DNA from: Ypsolopha sequella
Taxonomy: Eukaryota; Arthropoda; Insecta; Lepidoptera; Ypsolophidae
DNA: 64,000 nucleotides
Direction of reading: 5' to 3'
Assembly: GCA_934047225.1 (NCBI GenBank)
Contig: CAKOHE010000088.1
Span: forward strand, 1-64,000
The position numbers were made by a program, and so were the translations under genes. Below are positions 48,377-57,031 of this stretch, piece by piece (the first letter of the stretch is position 1; every line of letters starts with the position of its first letter). The notes under the pieces were generated by a model, which saw only the letters and a program-made list of their open reading frames with translations, ran no database searches and was not told the origin of the DNA.

Positions 48377-51253
48377 ATGGGAAAGCCGCCTGTATTAAAG
48401 CTGGTACATCAAAACATACAAGGCGGCTTTCTCAGCAAAATACTTTCAATCGAGTTGTTCTTAGAGGAATCAAAAACAGATATTTTGTGTGTAACCGAAC
48501 ATCATCTACATGAACATAATATGCATTTTAATGTTAATAATTTTAATGTTCTTAGTTGCTACAATAGATTAAAAATACAAAAAGGTGGCTCCATGATTCT
48601 TGTAAAAAATAGTATAAAAGCAAAGGAAAGAAAAGACATTGTAAAACTTTCTGTAGAACATCAACTAGAATTAGCTTGCATAGAAATGAGTACATATATT
48701 ATTCTCTGTGTTTACCGACCCTCAGGACAAGATTACAACATTTTTGAAAAAGCAATGGAAGAGGTTTTAAAATTATTATTTGATACAAAGAAAAAAGTTA
48801 TAATATGTGGAGATTTTAACGTAGATTTACTAGAAAAATCGATTATGCGCTCAAAATTATTACATTTATTCAAATCATTTAATTTGTCTAATGTGTTCTT
48901 AGAACCTACTCGAATTACTCGGGATACTGCGTCATGCCTCGACAATATATTCTGTGATTGTGAGTATTCAGACAATAAAGTAATCAACCGCTTGCAGTCC
49001 GATCACAGTGGCCAAACTATAACCATTAAACAAAGCGTAAAACAACTGCCCAAAGAAGTCTTTTGCAGACCTATTACAACTCTCAAAGTAGATTGTTTCA
49101 AAGCAAATCTAGAAGTTAAATTAGCACATTTTAATCTTCTCCAAGACGATCCAAACGCTCTCTTTACAGACCTTTTCAACATAGTCTCTAAAGAGTTCGA
49201 AAATACGTTTAAGATGCAAAAACTTTCTAACAAAAGTAAAATCACCTTCAGTGACTGGGCGACACCAGGTATTTATAAAAGCAGAAATCATTTATACGAA
49301 TTATACGACATAAAGTCCTACAATAATAATGTTAAATTTACTGAATTCGTGAAAAATTACTCACGCATCTTTAAATTGGTGTGTTTAAAAGCAAAAAGTA
49401 TCTACTTGAATAAAAAACTTAAAAGGTCCGATAACAAAGTAAAAACAGTATGGAACATCATAAATACTGAAACTGGGAAAAGTAAGAAACGAGATAACGA
49501 ACTTAAGTTAAGTATTAACAATGAAGTCGTTACAGGAGATAAAGAAGTTGCGAATGCCTTTGAACAATTCTTTACTGAAATTCCTTCCTTAACAACTAAA
49601 GATTTAAATTCAAGCCCTAGGCTTGCGCAGGATCTTTTAATAGATCACGTACCTCAGTGTCTTTCTGTATTTGCTTTTAAACATATTAATTCATTAACTG
49701 TAATTAAAGCATTTAAATCGCTTAACTTGAAAAAAACCGAGGACTTATGGGGCCTATCTGTGAAAGTTATAAGTTCTGTTATTGATTTAATAGCTCCTTA
49801 TTTGGCATTAATTTTTAATAAATGTGTAGATGATGGTATCTTTCCTGACTTAATGAAGTTTAGTAAATTGATCCCCCTTTTTAAATCAGGCGACCACGGG
49901 GACCCTTCAAACTATAGACCTGTGTCAGTTTTACCGGTATTGAGTAAGGTTTTTGAAAAAATAGTTTTTAATCAATTGTTATTTCATTTTAATTTAAATA
50001 AGTTACTTCACTGTGAACAATATGGATTCACTAGAGGGATGTCAACCACAGATGCAGGAGTTGCTTTAGTTAAGCACATTTTTGATGCTTGGGAAGAAAA
50101 GCAAGATGCATTTGGTGTATTTTGTGACCTCTCGAAAGCCTTTGATTGCGTTAATCATGAAACACTCTTATGTAAATTGGATCACTACGGAGTGAGGGGC
50201 AAATCTTTGGCGTTATTGAAGTCATATCTTAGTGATCGTATTCAAAAAGTAGACATTAACGGGGTAAAATCAAGAGGAGCATTAGTTAAAATGGGTGTCC
50301 CGCAGGGTTCCATATTAGGGCCCTTGCTGTTTTTAATTTACATAAATGACCTTCCATATTTAGTTAAAGACTTAACGAAGATAGTATTATTCGCAGACGA
50401 CACGTCACTTATTTTTAAAGTTAATAGACGTAAAGATATCCTTGACGGCGCGAATACAACTTTATCACTGGTGCTTGATTGGTTTACTGTAAATAATTTA
50501 GTTTTAAACGCAAAAAAGACAAAGTGTATAAAATTTACGTTACCAAATGTAATTCAAGTGGATGGTAATTTGCTTTTGCAGGGGTCCAAGCTGGAGTTAG
50601 TTAACGAAACAAAGTTTTTAGGCATTACGGTTGACTCTCGTCTTCAGTGGGGTCCCCACATAGAAGCCCTATGTGGTAGACTTAGTTCGGCCGCATACGC
50701 TGTTAGACGCATAAGACAAATTACTGATGTAGATACTGCTAGACTAGTCTATTTTAGTTACTTTCACAGCATTATGTCATACGGCATGCTGTTATGGGGT
50801 AGAGCCGCGGATACAGACGCAGTCTTTGTTTTGCAGAAGAGAGCAATTCGGGCTATTTATAATATGAAGCACCGGGATTCATTAAGACAAAAGTTCAAAG
50901 AAATTAATATATTAACGGTTCCTTGTGAATATATTTACCAAGTCCTTAGATATGTCAGAAAAAATGTTGAGTCTTTCCCAAGGCTTGGTAAGCAACATTG
51001 TAAGGAGACCAGAAATAAGCATAAACTGGCTTTTCCAAAAATCAGACTCGCTAAGGTGAGTACCTCTTTTGTAGGACATGGTATAAGATTTTACAATAAA
51101 CTTCCAAAGGAGGTCCTTACTTTGTCAGAGAATAAGTTTAAACTGTATATTAAGCAGGGCCTATTGAAAAAGGCATATTATAAAATAAATGAATATTTGG
51201 ATGATGGTGAAGCATGGTGTTACAGTGATAATGATACTCGTAGTAAGTTATAA
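48377..51253 (+). CDS. J ORF2: APE endonuclease - reverse transcriptase (958 aa), intact
   Basis: EN, about 1-220: KLVHQNIQGG, VTEHHL, GGSMILV, CVYRPS, CGDFNVDLL, SCLDNIF, SDHSGQ. RT, about 440-720: YRPVSVLPVLSKVFEK, QYGFTRGMSTTDA, DLSKAFDCVNHETLL, GVPQGSILGPLLFLIYIND, active site FADDTSLIF near position 50390, FLGITVDSRLQWGPH. The DLSKAFDCVNH and GVPQGSILGPLLF forms fit the CR1/Jockey group, not R1. No RNase H or C-terminal finger. The ATG at 48377 is the first true ATG; an in-frame TTG at 48368 is less likely. Confidence 0.9.
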   Translation: MGKPPVLKLVHQNIQGGFLSKILSIELFLEESKTDILCVTEHHLHEHNMHFNVNNFNVLSCYNRLKIQKGGSMILVKNSIKAKERKDIVKLSVEHQLELACIEMSTYIILCVYRPSGQDYNIFEKAMEEVLKLLFDTKKKVIICGDFNVDLLEKSIMRSKLLHLFKSFNLSNVFLEPTRITRDTASCLDNIFCDCEYSDNKVINRLQSDHSGQTITIKQSVKQLPKEVFCRPITTLKVDCFKANLEVKLAHFNLLQDDPNALFTDLFNIVSKEFENTFKMQKLSNKSKITFSDWATPGIYKSRNHLYELYDIKSYNNNVKFTEFVKNYSRIFKLVCLKAKSIYLNKKLKRSDNKVKTVWNIINTETGKSKKRDNELKLSINNEVVTGDKEVANAFEQFFTEIPSLTTKDLNSSPRLAQDLLIDHVPQCLSVFAFKHINSLTVIKAFKSLNLKKTEDLWGLSVKVISSVIDLIAPYLALIFNKCVDDGIFPDLMKFSKLIPLFKSGDHGDPSNYRPVSVLPVLSKVFEKIVFNQLLFHFNLNKLLHCEQYGFTRGMSTTDAGVALVKHIFDAWEEKQDAFGVFCDLSKAFDCVNHETLLCKLDHYGVRGKSLALLKSYLSDRIQKVDINGVKSRGALVKMGVPQGSILGPLLFLIYINDLPYLVKDLTKIVLFADDTSLIFKVNRRKDILDGANTTLSLVLDWFTVNNLVLNAKKTKCIKFTLPNVIQVDGNLLLQGSKLELVNETKFLGITVDSRLQWGPHIEALCGRLSSAAYAVRRIRQITDVDTARLVYFSYFHSIMSYGMLLWGRAADTDAVFVLQKRAIRAIYNMKHRDSLRQKFKEINILTVPCEYIYQVLRYVRKNVESFPRLGKQHCKETRNKHKLAFPKIRLAKVSTSFVGHGIRFYNKLPKEVLTLSENKFKLYIKQGLLKKAYYKINEYLDDGEAWCYSDNDTRSKL

Positions 51254-51907
51254 TTTAATTAAATAGTATAATTTCTTAACTTATGATTCCTCTAAGGTGT
51301 AAACATTAATTGATTATAGACTGTAAAAGGAAAAGGACTATATGAGACAGGTAGACAAAGATATATATGTTTTTCTTTTTTTCGTTAACCTGAATTCCTA
51401 CTGTCTTGTATTTTCTTATCCCTTGGTTAAAGTAGATATAAGTCATATATTGTATAGTATAAGTTTTATGTTGAAAAAAAGACATGATCTTGCTAAGTTT
51501 CTTGCCCTTCTTCTTAGCAAGACTAATCGAATGGGCGGAGGTAGGCATGTATTTATATATGTAACCTATTAGTATGTAGTATATAGGATGGGATTTGGTC
51601 GGCCGCCTGGATTCGTGCTGGGGGCTCGGTTGGTGATCACTGAACCTTGTTCCTGGTCCCTGGCCGGGTCTCCGGTATGGGTTCGGGCGGCTGATTGGAT
51701 TTTACCTTGTATAATATATATTTTACCTATCATTTTAATCGTAAATATATTGCTACATAAATTAAATAAACCTTTAATTTAGTTCATGTACATTTATTAT
51801 TCTATTACATATATTTTCTTTATTAGATTAAATTTGACGTGTAAAAAGTGTATATATCTATACCTGCTTTGCAAAATAAACTATTTGAATTTGAATTTGA
51901 ATTTGAA
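51254..51907 (+). other. 3' UTR and (TTTGAA)n tail of J
   Basis: AT-rich, with a GC-rich patch near 51595-51695 (GGTCGGCCGCCTGG, TCCCTGGCCGGGTCTCCGG) that can fold locally. It ends in a TTTGAA microsatellite, as in elements that use tail repeats instead of poly(A). Confidence 0.7.
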
Positions 51908-52963
51908 CCATCACCGAACGTGGCCAAATCCAGGCGCCGGAGGAAGAGGGCTGGTGACGCAGGGGCTCCAAATGTAGGTCCAGGGGGTCCTTCTGAGGGG
52001 GCGGCCCCGAGCAACAGTGGCGAGACGTGGACCACTGTTGTAGGGCGTGGAGCCAGTAAAAAAGCTGAAGCTGCGACACGGCCACCAGCCAAGGCAACTA
52101 ACAGGCCACCCGCCAGGGCTCCGGCTAAGCTCCGGTCTCCGCGTTCTGAGGCTGTGGTGGTTACCTTGCAGCCACAGGCAGCAGAAAGAGGGATCACCTA
52201 TGCGAAAGTCTTGGCGGAGGCGAAGCAGAAGGTGAACCTTGCCAGCCTTGGCGTTACCGGCTTGCGGTTCCGTCGAGCCTTAACGGGAGCTCGTATTTTA
52301 GAGATCCCGGGGGCGTCAAGCAAGCCGGCAGCTGACGCATTAGCGGAGGAACTCCGCAAAGCGCTCAATGCTGAGGAGGTGAAGGTGTCCAGGCCCACTA
52401 AGTGCGCGGAGCTTCGCGTCTTTGGTCTGGATGACTCCACAACCTCAGATGAGGTCGCCTTTGCGGTTGTCCAGGCCAGCGGATGCTCCAAAGAGCAGGT
52501 AAAGGTTGGTGAGCTGCGCCTGAACCCTTCCGGATCCGGCAGCTTATTGGTTAGTTGCCCGGTCGCCGCTGCAAAAAAGCTAGCGCAGGGCCGACGTCTC
52601 CTGGTTGGGTGGGTCTCGGCAAAAGTTAAGCTGCTGCCGCCAAAGGCCATGCGGTGCTACCGTTGCCTTGAGGCTGGGCATGTCGGCCTGTGCTGCAAGT
52701 CAGTGGTGGACCGCAGCAACGACTGCTACCGCTGTGGGCAATCTGGCCACAAAGCCAAATCGTGTGCCGCAGACCCGCACTGCTCTGTCTGCGCTGCGGC
52801 TGGAAAGCCGGCGAATCATAGGGTGGGAAATAAAGCCTGTATCCCACCCTCCAAGAAGCAGCAGAGGAAGGCTGTGGGGGCTTCACAACCTGCTCCTCAG
52901 CTTCCCAACCCCTCGGCTGGAGTCGAGGCTGCAGCGGCGGCGGACTCAATGGCCACGGATTGA
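51908..52963 (+). pseudogene. SART-like ORF1 of copy C, C-terminal part (after insertion J)
   Basis: It resumes at CCATCACCGAAC and continues the frame broken at 48104 (ATTVE then PSPNVAKSRRRR). It matches copies A and B from the tryptophan-bearing SGETWTTVV region through the conserved YAKVLAEAK domain to three zinc knuckles: CYRCLEAGHVGLCC, CYRCGQSGHKAKSC and CSVC...H...C near 52650-52835. The stop TGA at 52961-52963 is followed two bases later by the ORF2 ATG. This part has no start of its own. Confidence 0.87.
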
Positions 52964-52965
52964 GT

Positions 52966-55900
52966 ATGGCCCTGCGAATCCTCCAGGCGAATATTAACCA
53001 CTGTGCCATCGCTCAGGACCTCTTGTTTCAGAGTATGGCGCAGTGGTTGATACACGTGGCAGTGGTGGCTGAGCCTCTTTATGTGCCTCAGGGCTGGGTG
53101 TCAGACCAGACCGGCACGGTGGCACTTGTTTCGCGAGGGGCCGTTGGCTCCCCTCCCTTTGAAAATGTGGCAAAGGGTAGGGGATGCGTGGCGGCGCGGC
53201 TGGGTGAGTTGGTGATCATTGGGGTCTACTTCTCACCCAGCCGGAGTGTTTCAGAGTTTGAACATTTCCTTGCGGAGCTGGGGTCACTGGTGCTCCGGAG
53301 TCAACCGCACCCAGTGCTGATTGCCGGAGACCTAAACGCCAAATCCGAGGCTTGGGGTTCTCCGGTGCGCAACGAACGTGCTGAGCCACTGGAGGATTGG
53401 CTGGGGCAGATGGGCCTGAACGTGTTGAACCAGGGGTCGGCTTGGACCTGCGTGCGTCACAACGGGGCCTCAATCGTGGACGTAACGTTCGCGAGCCCCA
53501 CGTTGGCGTCCCGCGTCCAGCGTTGGGGTGTTATAGAGGACGTGGAGTCGATGTCGGACCATCGCTACATTAGGTTCGATGTCTCCGCTTCTCTGGATGC
53601 CACACGCTGGACCAACATTTGTGACGCTGGACCTCGCTGGGTTCTGCACCGCCTGGACAGGGAGGCACTGGAGGAGGCGACGATCGTCCAAGCCTGGGCG
53701 TCGTGTCCGGATAGCCTCGTACAGGTAGAGGATGAGGCGAATTGGTTTCGGGATGCCATGACGCAAATATGCGACGCGGCTATGCCCCGAGCCAGGCCGA
53801 TTCCTCCCAAGAGGCAAGTGTATTGGTGGTCCGCCGAAATCGCAGACCTACGTTGCGTTTGCGTGCAGGCAAGGCGCCAATACACTCGGCTCCGGAGACG
53901 AAGGAGGGAAAGAAATAATGACCTTCCAGATACCGAGGAGGAGGCTCTCTTGGCCGCATACAAAGTGGCCAAGAAGGCACTGCGTGTCGCGATAAGCCAG
54001 GCAAAGGAGGCTGCCCGACAGGAATTGTTAAGGACCCTGGACTACGACCCCTGGGGACGGCCGTACAGGGCTGCCAGGAAGAAGCTCCGCCCCTGGGCCC
54101 CTCCGCTAACGCAGAGTCTTCGGCCGCAGCTGGTGGATGAGGTGACGTCAGCCCTCTTTCCATCTAGAGCCCACCATGTGCCCCCGCAGATGGCAGCAGA
54201 CATCGCAAGTTACCCGCGAGAAGACTCAGCTCCACCAGTCTCAGAGGAAGAGTTTCGAGGAGCTCTGGTAAAACTCCGAGCTCGAAAAGTCGCCCCCGGG
54301 CTGGACGGCATCCCTGGCCGCGTTCTGGGCCTGGCTCTTAAAGAGCACTTCGGGCCGAGATTTCGCCGCTTCCTCTCGGTATGCCTGGAGCAGGGGCATT
54401 TTCCGCTACAATGGCGGACCGGCAAACTGGTGCTGCTTCGTAAGGAGGGGCGCCCTGCCGAATCGCCATCGGCGTACCGTCCGATTGTCCTGCTGGACGA
54501 GGTTGGCAAGCTCTTTGAGCGTATAATTGCCGGCCGAATTATTGACCACCTCGAGTCAGCAGGACCAGATCTATCGGACAACCAATTCGGTTTTCGGAGG
54601 GGTAGGTCCACTATCCACGCCATTTTGCGGGTGAAAGCCTTGGCAGACCAAGCAGTGACTCAGGGTGAGGTGGTGCTGGCGGTGTCTCTAGACATCACCA
54701 ACGCTTTTAACACCTTGCCCTGGTCCTGCATCAAGGAAGCCCTCAGGTACCACAAGGTGCCTGAATATCTGCTGAAAATAGTGGATTCCTACCTCTCTGA
54801 GAGGTACATTAGGTACCCAGGACGAGAGGCATGGGGCCAAAGGGCAATGTCGTGCGGTGTTCCGCAGGGGTCAGTTCTCGGGCCGCTCCTGTGGAATATC
54901 GGTTACGACTTGGTGTTGCGTGGCGCGAACCTCAGGGGAGTTGAGGCTACGTGTTATGCGGACGATACCCTGGTCACTGCTCGAGGGTTCACCTTCAGGG
55001 ACGCTGCCATCCTCGCCACGGCCGGCGTGGCCCACGTTGTGCGGCGTATTAGGTCGCTGGGACTGGAGGTGGCCCTCCACAAATCGGAGGCCCTTTGCTT
55101 TCATGGACCCCGAAATTCTCCACCTGCTGATGCGGGGATAATGGTCGGGGGGGTACGCATTGCTGTCGGGTCGACGATGAAGTACCTGGGCCTCATCCTC
55201 GACAGCCGGTGGAACTTCGCTGCCCATTTTGAGCGGTTGGTGCCAAAGCTCACCACCACGAGTGCGGCGCTGAGTAGGCTCCTGCCTAACCTCGGAGGGC
55301 CAAAAACATCCTGCAGGCGGCTTTACATGGGCATCGTGCGGTCCATGGCCATGTACGGTGCCCCTGTGTGGGCCGACACCCTGACGAGGTCGAACATCAC
55401 CCTCTTGCGAAGATCGCAAAGAGTGATGGCCTCTCGGGTGATTCGGGCATACTGCACCATTTCCGCAGAAGCTGCCTGCGTCATTGCGGGATCCCTCCCA
55501 TGGGACCTAGACGCGAGTGCCCTCTCGTCCGTGTATTACTGGCGAGAGGATGCGCGTCAACAAGGTTTGCGATGGGCTCCGAGGGAGATAGAGGCGGAGC
55601 GAGAGCGGATTCGTGGCGAGGCTGTAGAGGACTGGGCGATGAGGCTCGCTGAGTCCACATATGGCCGGCGTGCTATTGATGCCATCCAGCCCGTACTGCC
55701 GCAGTGGCTAAGCCGAGAGCATGGCGCGCCTACCTTCCGTCTGACGCAGGTGCTTTCCGGACACGGTTGCTTCGGGAAGTACCTGTGCCGGATCGGAAGG
55801 GAAACATCTGAGGCGTGTCATCACTGTGCCGCTGTGGTGGACTCCGCAGATCACACCTTGGTGGATTGCCCAGCCTGGGTGGAGGAGCGCAGCGCTCTTC

Positions 55901-56097
55901 GTGCGATTGTCGGGCAGGATTTATCACTGCCTGCAATTGTGGGGGTGGTACTTGCCGACAGATCGGCCTGGCACGCTTTTGCCACCTTCTGCGAGATGGT
56001 AATTTCGCAGAAGGAGGCCGCAGAGCGCGAACGTGAGAGGGTGGACCCAACTCGCCGTGCGAGACGGGGCCGCCGACGTCGAGGTGACAGGCCGTAG
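52966..56097 (+). CDS. SART-like ORF2 of copy C: endonuclease - reverse transcriptase (1043 aa), intact
   Basis: EN: RILQANINHC with the catalytic Asn, VAEPLYVP, AGDLNAKSEAWGS, SIVDVTF, SDHRYI. RT: APGLDGIPGR, QFGFRRGRSTIHA, the CYADDTLV active site near 54955, KYLGLILDSRW. The C-terminal finger is CHHC...H...C near 55815-55870. No RNase H. The ATG at 52966 sits in TGAGTATG, so ORF1 stop and ORF2 start are two bases apart. This resembles the UAAUG stop-start coupling described for SART1 (established for that element, inferred here). Unlike A and B, an AUG is available. Confidence 0.93.
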   Translation: MALRILQANINHCAIAQDLLFQSMAQWLIHVAVVAEPLYVPQGWVSDQTGTVALVSRGAVGSPPFENVAKGRGCVAARLGELVIIGVYFSPSRSVSEFEHFLAELGSLVLRSQPHPVLIAGDLNAKSEAWGSPVRNERAEPLEDWLGQMGLNVLNQGSAWTCVRHNGASIVDVTFASPTLASRVQRWGVIEDVESMSDHRYIRFDVSASLDATRWTNICDAGPRWVLHRLDREALEEATIVQAWASCPDSLVQVEDEANWFRDAMTQICDAAMPRARPIPPKRQVYWWSAEIADLRCVCVQARRQYTRLRRRRRERNNDLPDTEEEALLAAYKVAKKALRVAISQAKEAARQELLRTLDYDPWGRPYRAARKKLRPWAPPLTQSLRPQLVDEVTSALFPSRAHHVPPQMAADIASYPREDSAPPVSEEEFRGALVKLRARKVAPGLDGIPGRVLGLALKEHFGPRFRRFLSVCLEQGHFPLQWRTGKLVLLRKEGRPAESPSAYRPIVLLDEVGKLFERIIAGRIIDHLESAGPDLSDNQFGFRRGRSTIHAILRVKALADQAVTQGEVVLAVSLDITNAFNTLPWSCIKEALRYHKVPEYLLKIVDSYLSERYIRYPGREAWGQRAMSCGVPQGSVLGPLLWNIGYDLVLRGANLRGVEATCYADDTLVTARGFTFRDAAILATAGVAHVVRRIRSLGLEVALHKSEALCFHGPRNSPPADAGIMVGGVRIAVGSTMKYLGLILDSRWNFAAHFERLVPKLTTTSAALSRLLPNLGGPKTSCRRLYMGIVRSMAMYGAPVWADTLTRSNITLLRRSQRVMASRVIRAYCTISAEAACVIAGSLPWDLDASALSSVYYWREDARQQGLRWAPREIEAERERIRGEAVEDWAMRLAESTYGRRAIDAIQPVLPQWLSREHGAPTFRLTQVLSGHGCFGKYLCRIGRETSEACHHCAAVVDSADHTLVDCPAWVEERSALRAIVGQDLSLPAIVGVVLADRSAWHAFATFCEMVISQKEAAERERERVDPTRRARRGRRRRGDRP

Positions 56098-56526
56098 TCA
56101 CCTCGATGCCCTGTAGTTCCGGGCAGTAGAATAGGGCTACGGTATCCCCTGCCTGCGGTAAGAGCCCGCTTAAAGGGGTATCGGGGTCGCAGGTGCGCGG
56201 GGCGGGGGGCCCTTAGCGCACCACCTCGCGACTCCGGGAGAGGCGGCGACACGTTTGTGGTGCGTGCCGCCGCAGCACCAGGGTGGTGCGGGGGGAAGTT
56301 TCTACCTCCCCCAAGGGGGGGCCACTGCTTCGGCGGTGGCGGGCGCGGAGGGTACCGGAAGTATGCCACTCGGCGGTTCCCGGGACCCCTCCAATATATG
56401 CGCCAACGGTGACCACCGTGGGGTTTTAGTCGGTAAGAGTCCGACATAACACCACCATCCCCCCCGGGTGGTGGTGTACCCATGAGGGTTTCCCCACGTA
56501 AAAAAAAAAAAAAAAAAAAAAAAAAA
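56098..56526 (+). other. 3' UTR and poly(A) of SART copy C
   Basis: Shares CTACGGTATCCCCTGCCTG and GGGGTTTTAG blocks with A and B. The hairpin at 56429-56445 is GTCGG-TAAGAGT-CCGAC, a compensated version of the A/B hairpin. Confidence 0.8.
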
Positions 56527-56535
56527 GGTTAGGTT

Positions 56536-56538
<3 letters not shown>
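56527..56538 (+). repeat. (TTAGG)n, about 2 units
   Basis: GGTTAGGTTAGG lies between the poly(A) of SART C and the poly(T) of K. Confidence 0.93.
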
Positions 56539-56568
<30 letters not shown>

Positions 56569-56573
<5 letters not shown>

Positions 56574-56774
56574 GAATGCAAGTGCTATGGACGTTGTCCA
56601 TACCTTTTTTAGCAATGTTTATTTTGGCAATTTAGTTCTGTTCCTCTTTTCGCTCCTTACAACAAAATTAAATAATTTTTGGTGTGAAATACAATTTAGG
56701 TGGTTCGTTTTTAGATTGGACCCTTACTTATAGCTAGTTACATATATATATATACTAAAAATATTTATATTAAC

Positions 56775-56845
<71 letters not shown>

Positions 56846-57031
56846 ACATATTCTATATCGGTACATATTCTTTAAACTATATTCTATACATATTTTATTA
56901 CAGTCTAATTTAAAATACATGTTTTGTTACATTTAGGGGGTTTACATATTATTATTACACAATTTCTGACAGTTACTGTGGTGAGATGGAAATAACACAC
57001 TTTTATTGAGAGAGGGGGGAAGATAGCCGGC
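56569..57031 (-). other. 3' UTR of copy K
   Basis: AT-rich with a T run of about 60 near 56780-56839. A poly(A)-proximal perfect hairpin TATGGAC-GTT-GTCCATA lies at 56586-56602. Confidence 0.65.

Larger units (their letters stand above)
48105..51907 (+). mobile_element. Element J: CR1/Jockey-type non-LTR retrotransposon inserted in SART C ORF1
   Basis: A 3.8-kb AT-rich island inside GC-rich SART coding sequence. It has a short ORF1 remnant, an EN-RT ORF2 and a 3' UTR ending in four TTTGAA units (about 51884-51907) instead of poly(A). Removing it rejoins SART ORF1 exactly in frame. The base composition and codon use are unlike every telomeric element here. The intact ORF2 suggests recent insertion. 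The 5' end is probably truncated. Confidence 0.9.
46510..56526 (+). mobile_element. SART-like telomeric retrotransposon, copy C, interrupted by element J
   Basis: The 5' junction GGTT|CCCGTGGG and the poly(A) at 56500-56526 followed by GGTTAGG match A and B, but the proteins are clearly diverged, so this is a second SART family. ORF1 is split by J (48105-51907). ORF2 is intact. Without J the element would be about 6.2 kb. Confidence 0.92.

Noticed and set aside
48368..51253. J or the SART/TRAS RTs as telomerase reverse transcriptase
   Set aside because: All have APE endonuclease and non-LTR RT motifs; no telomerase-specific T motif or TEN-like region is visible.
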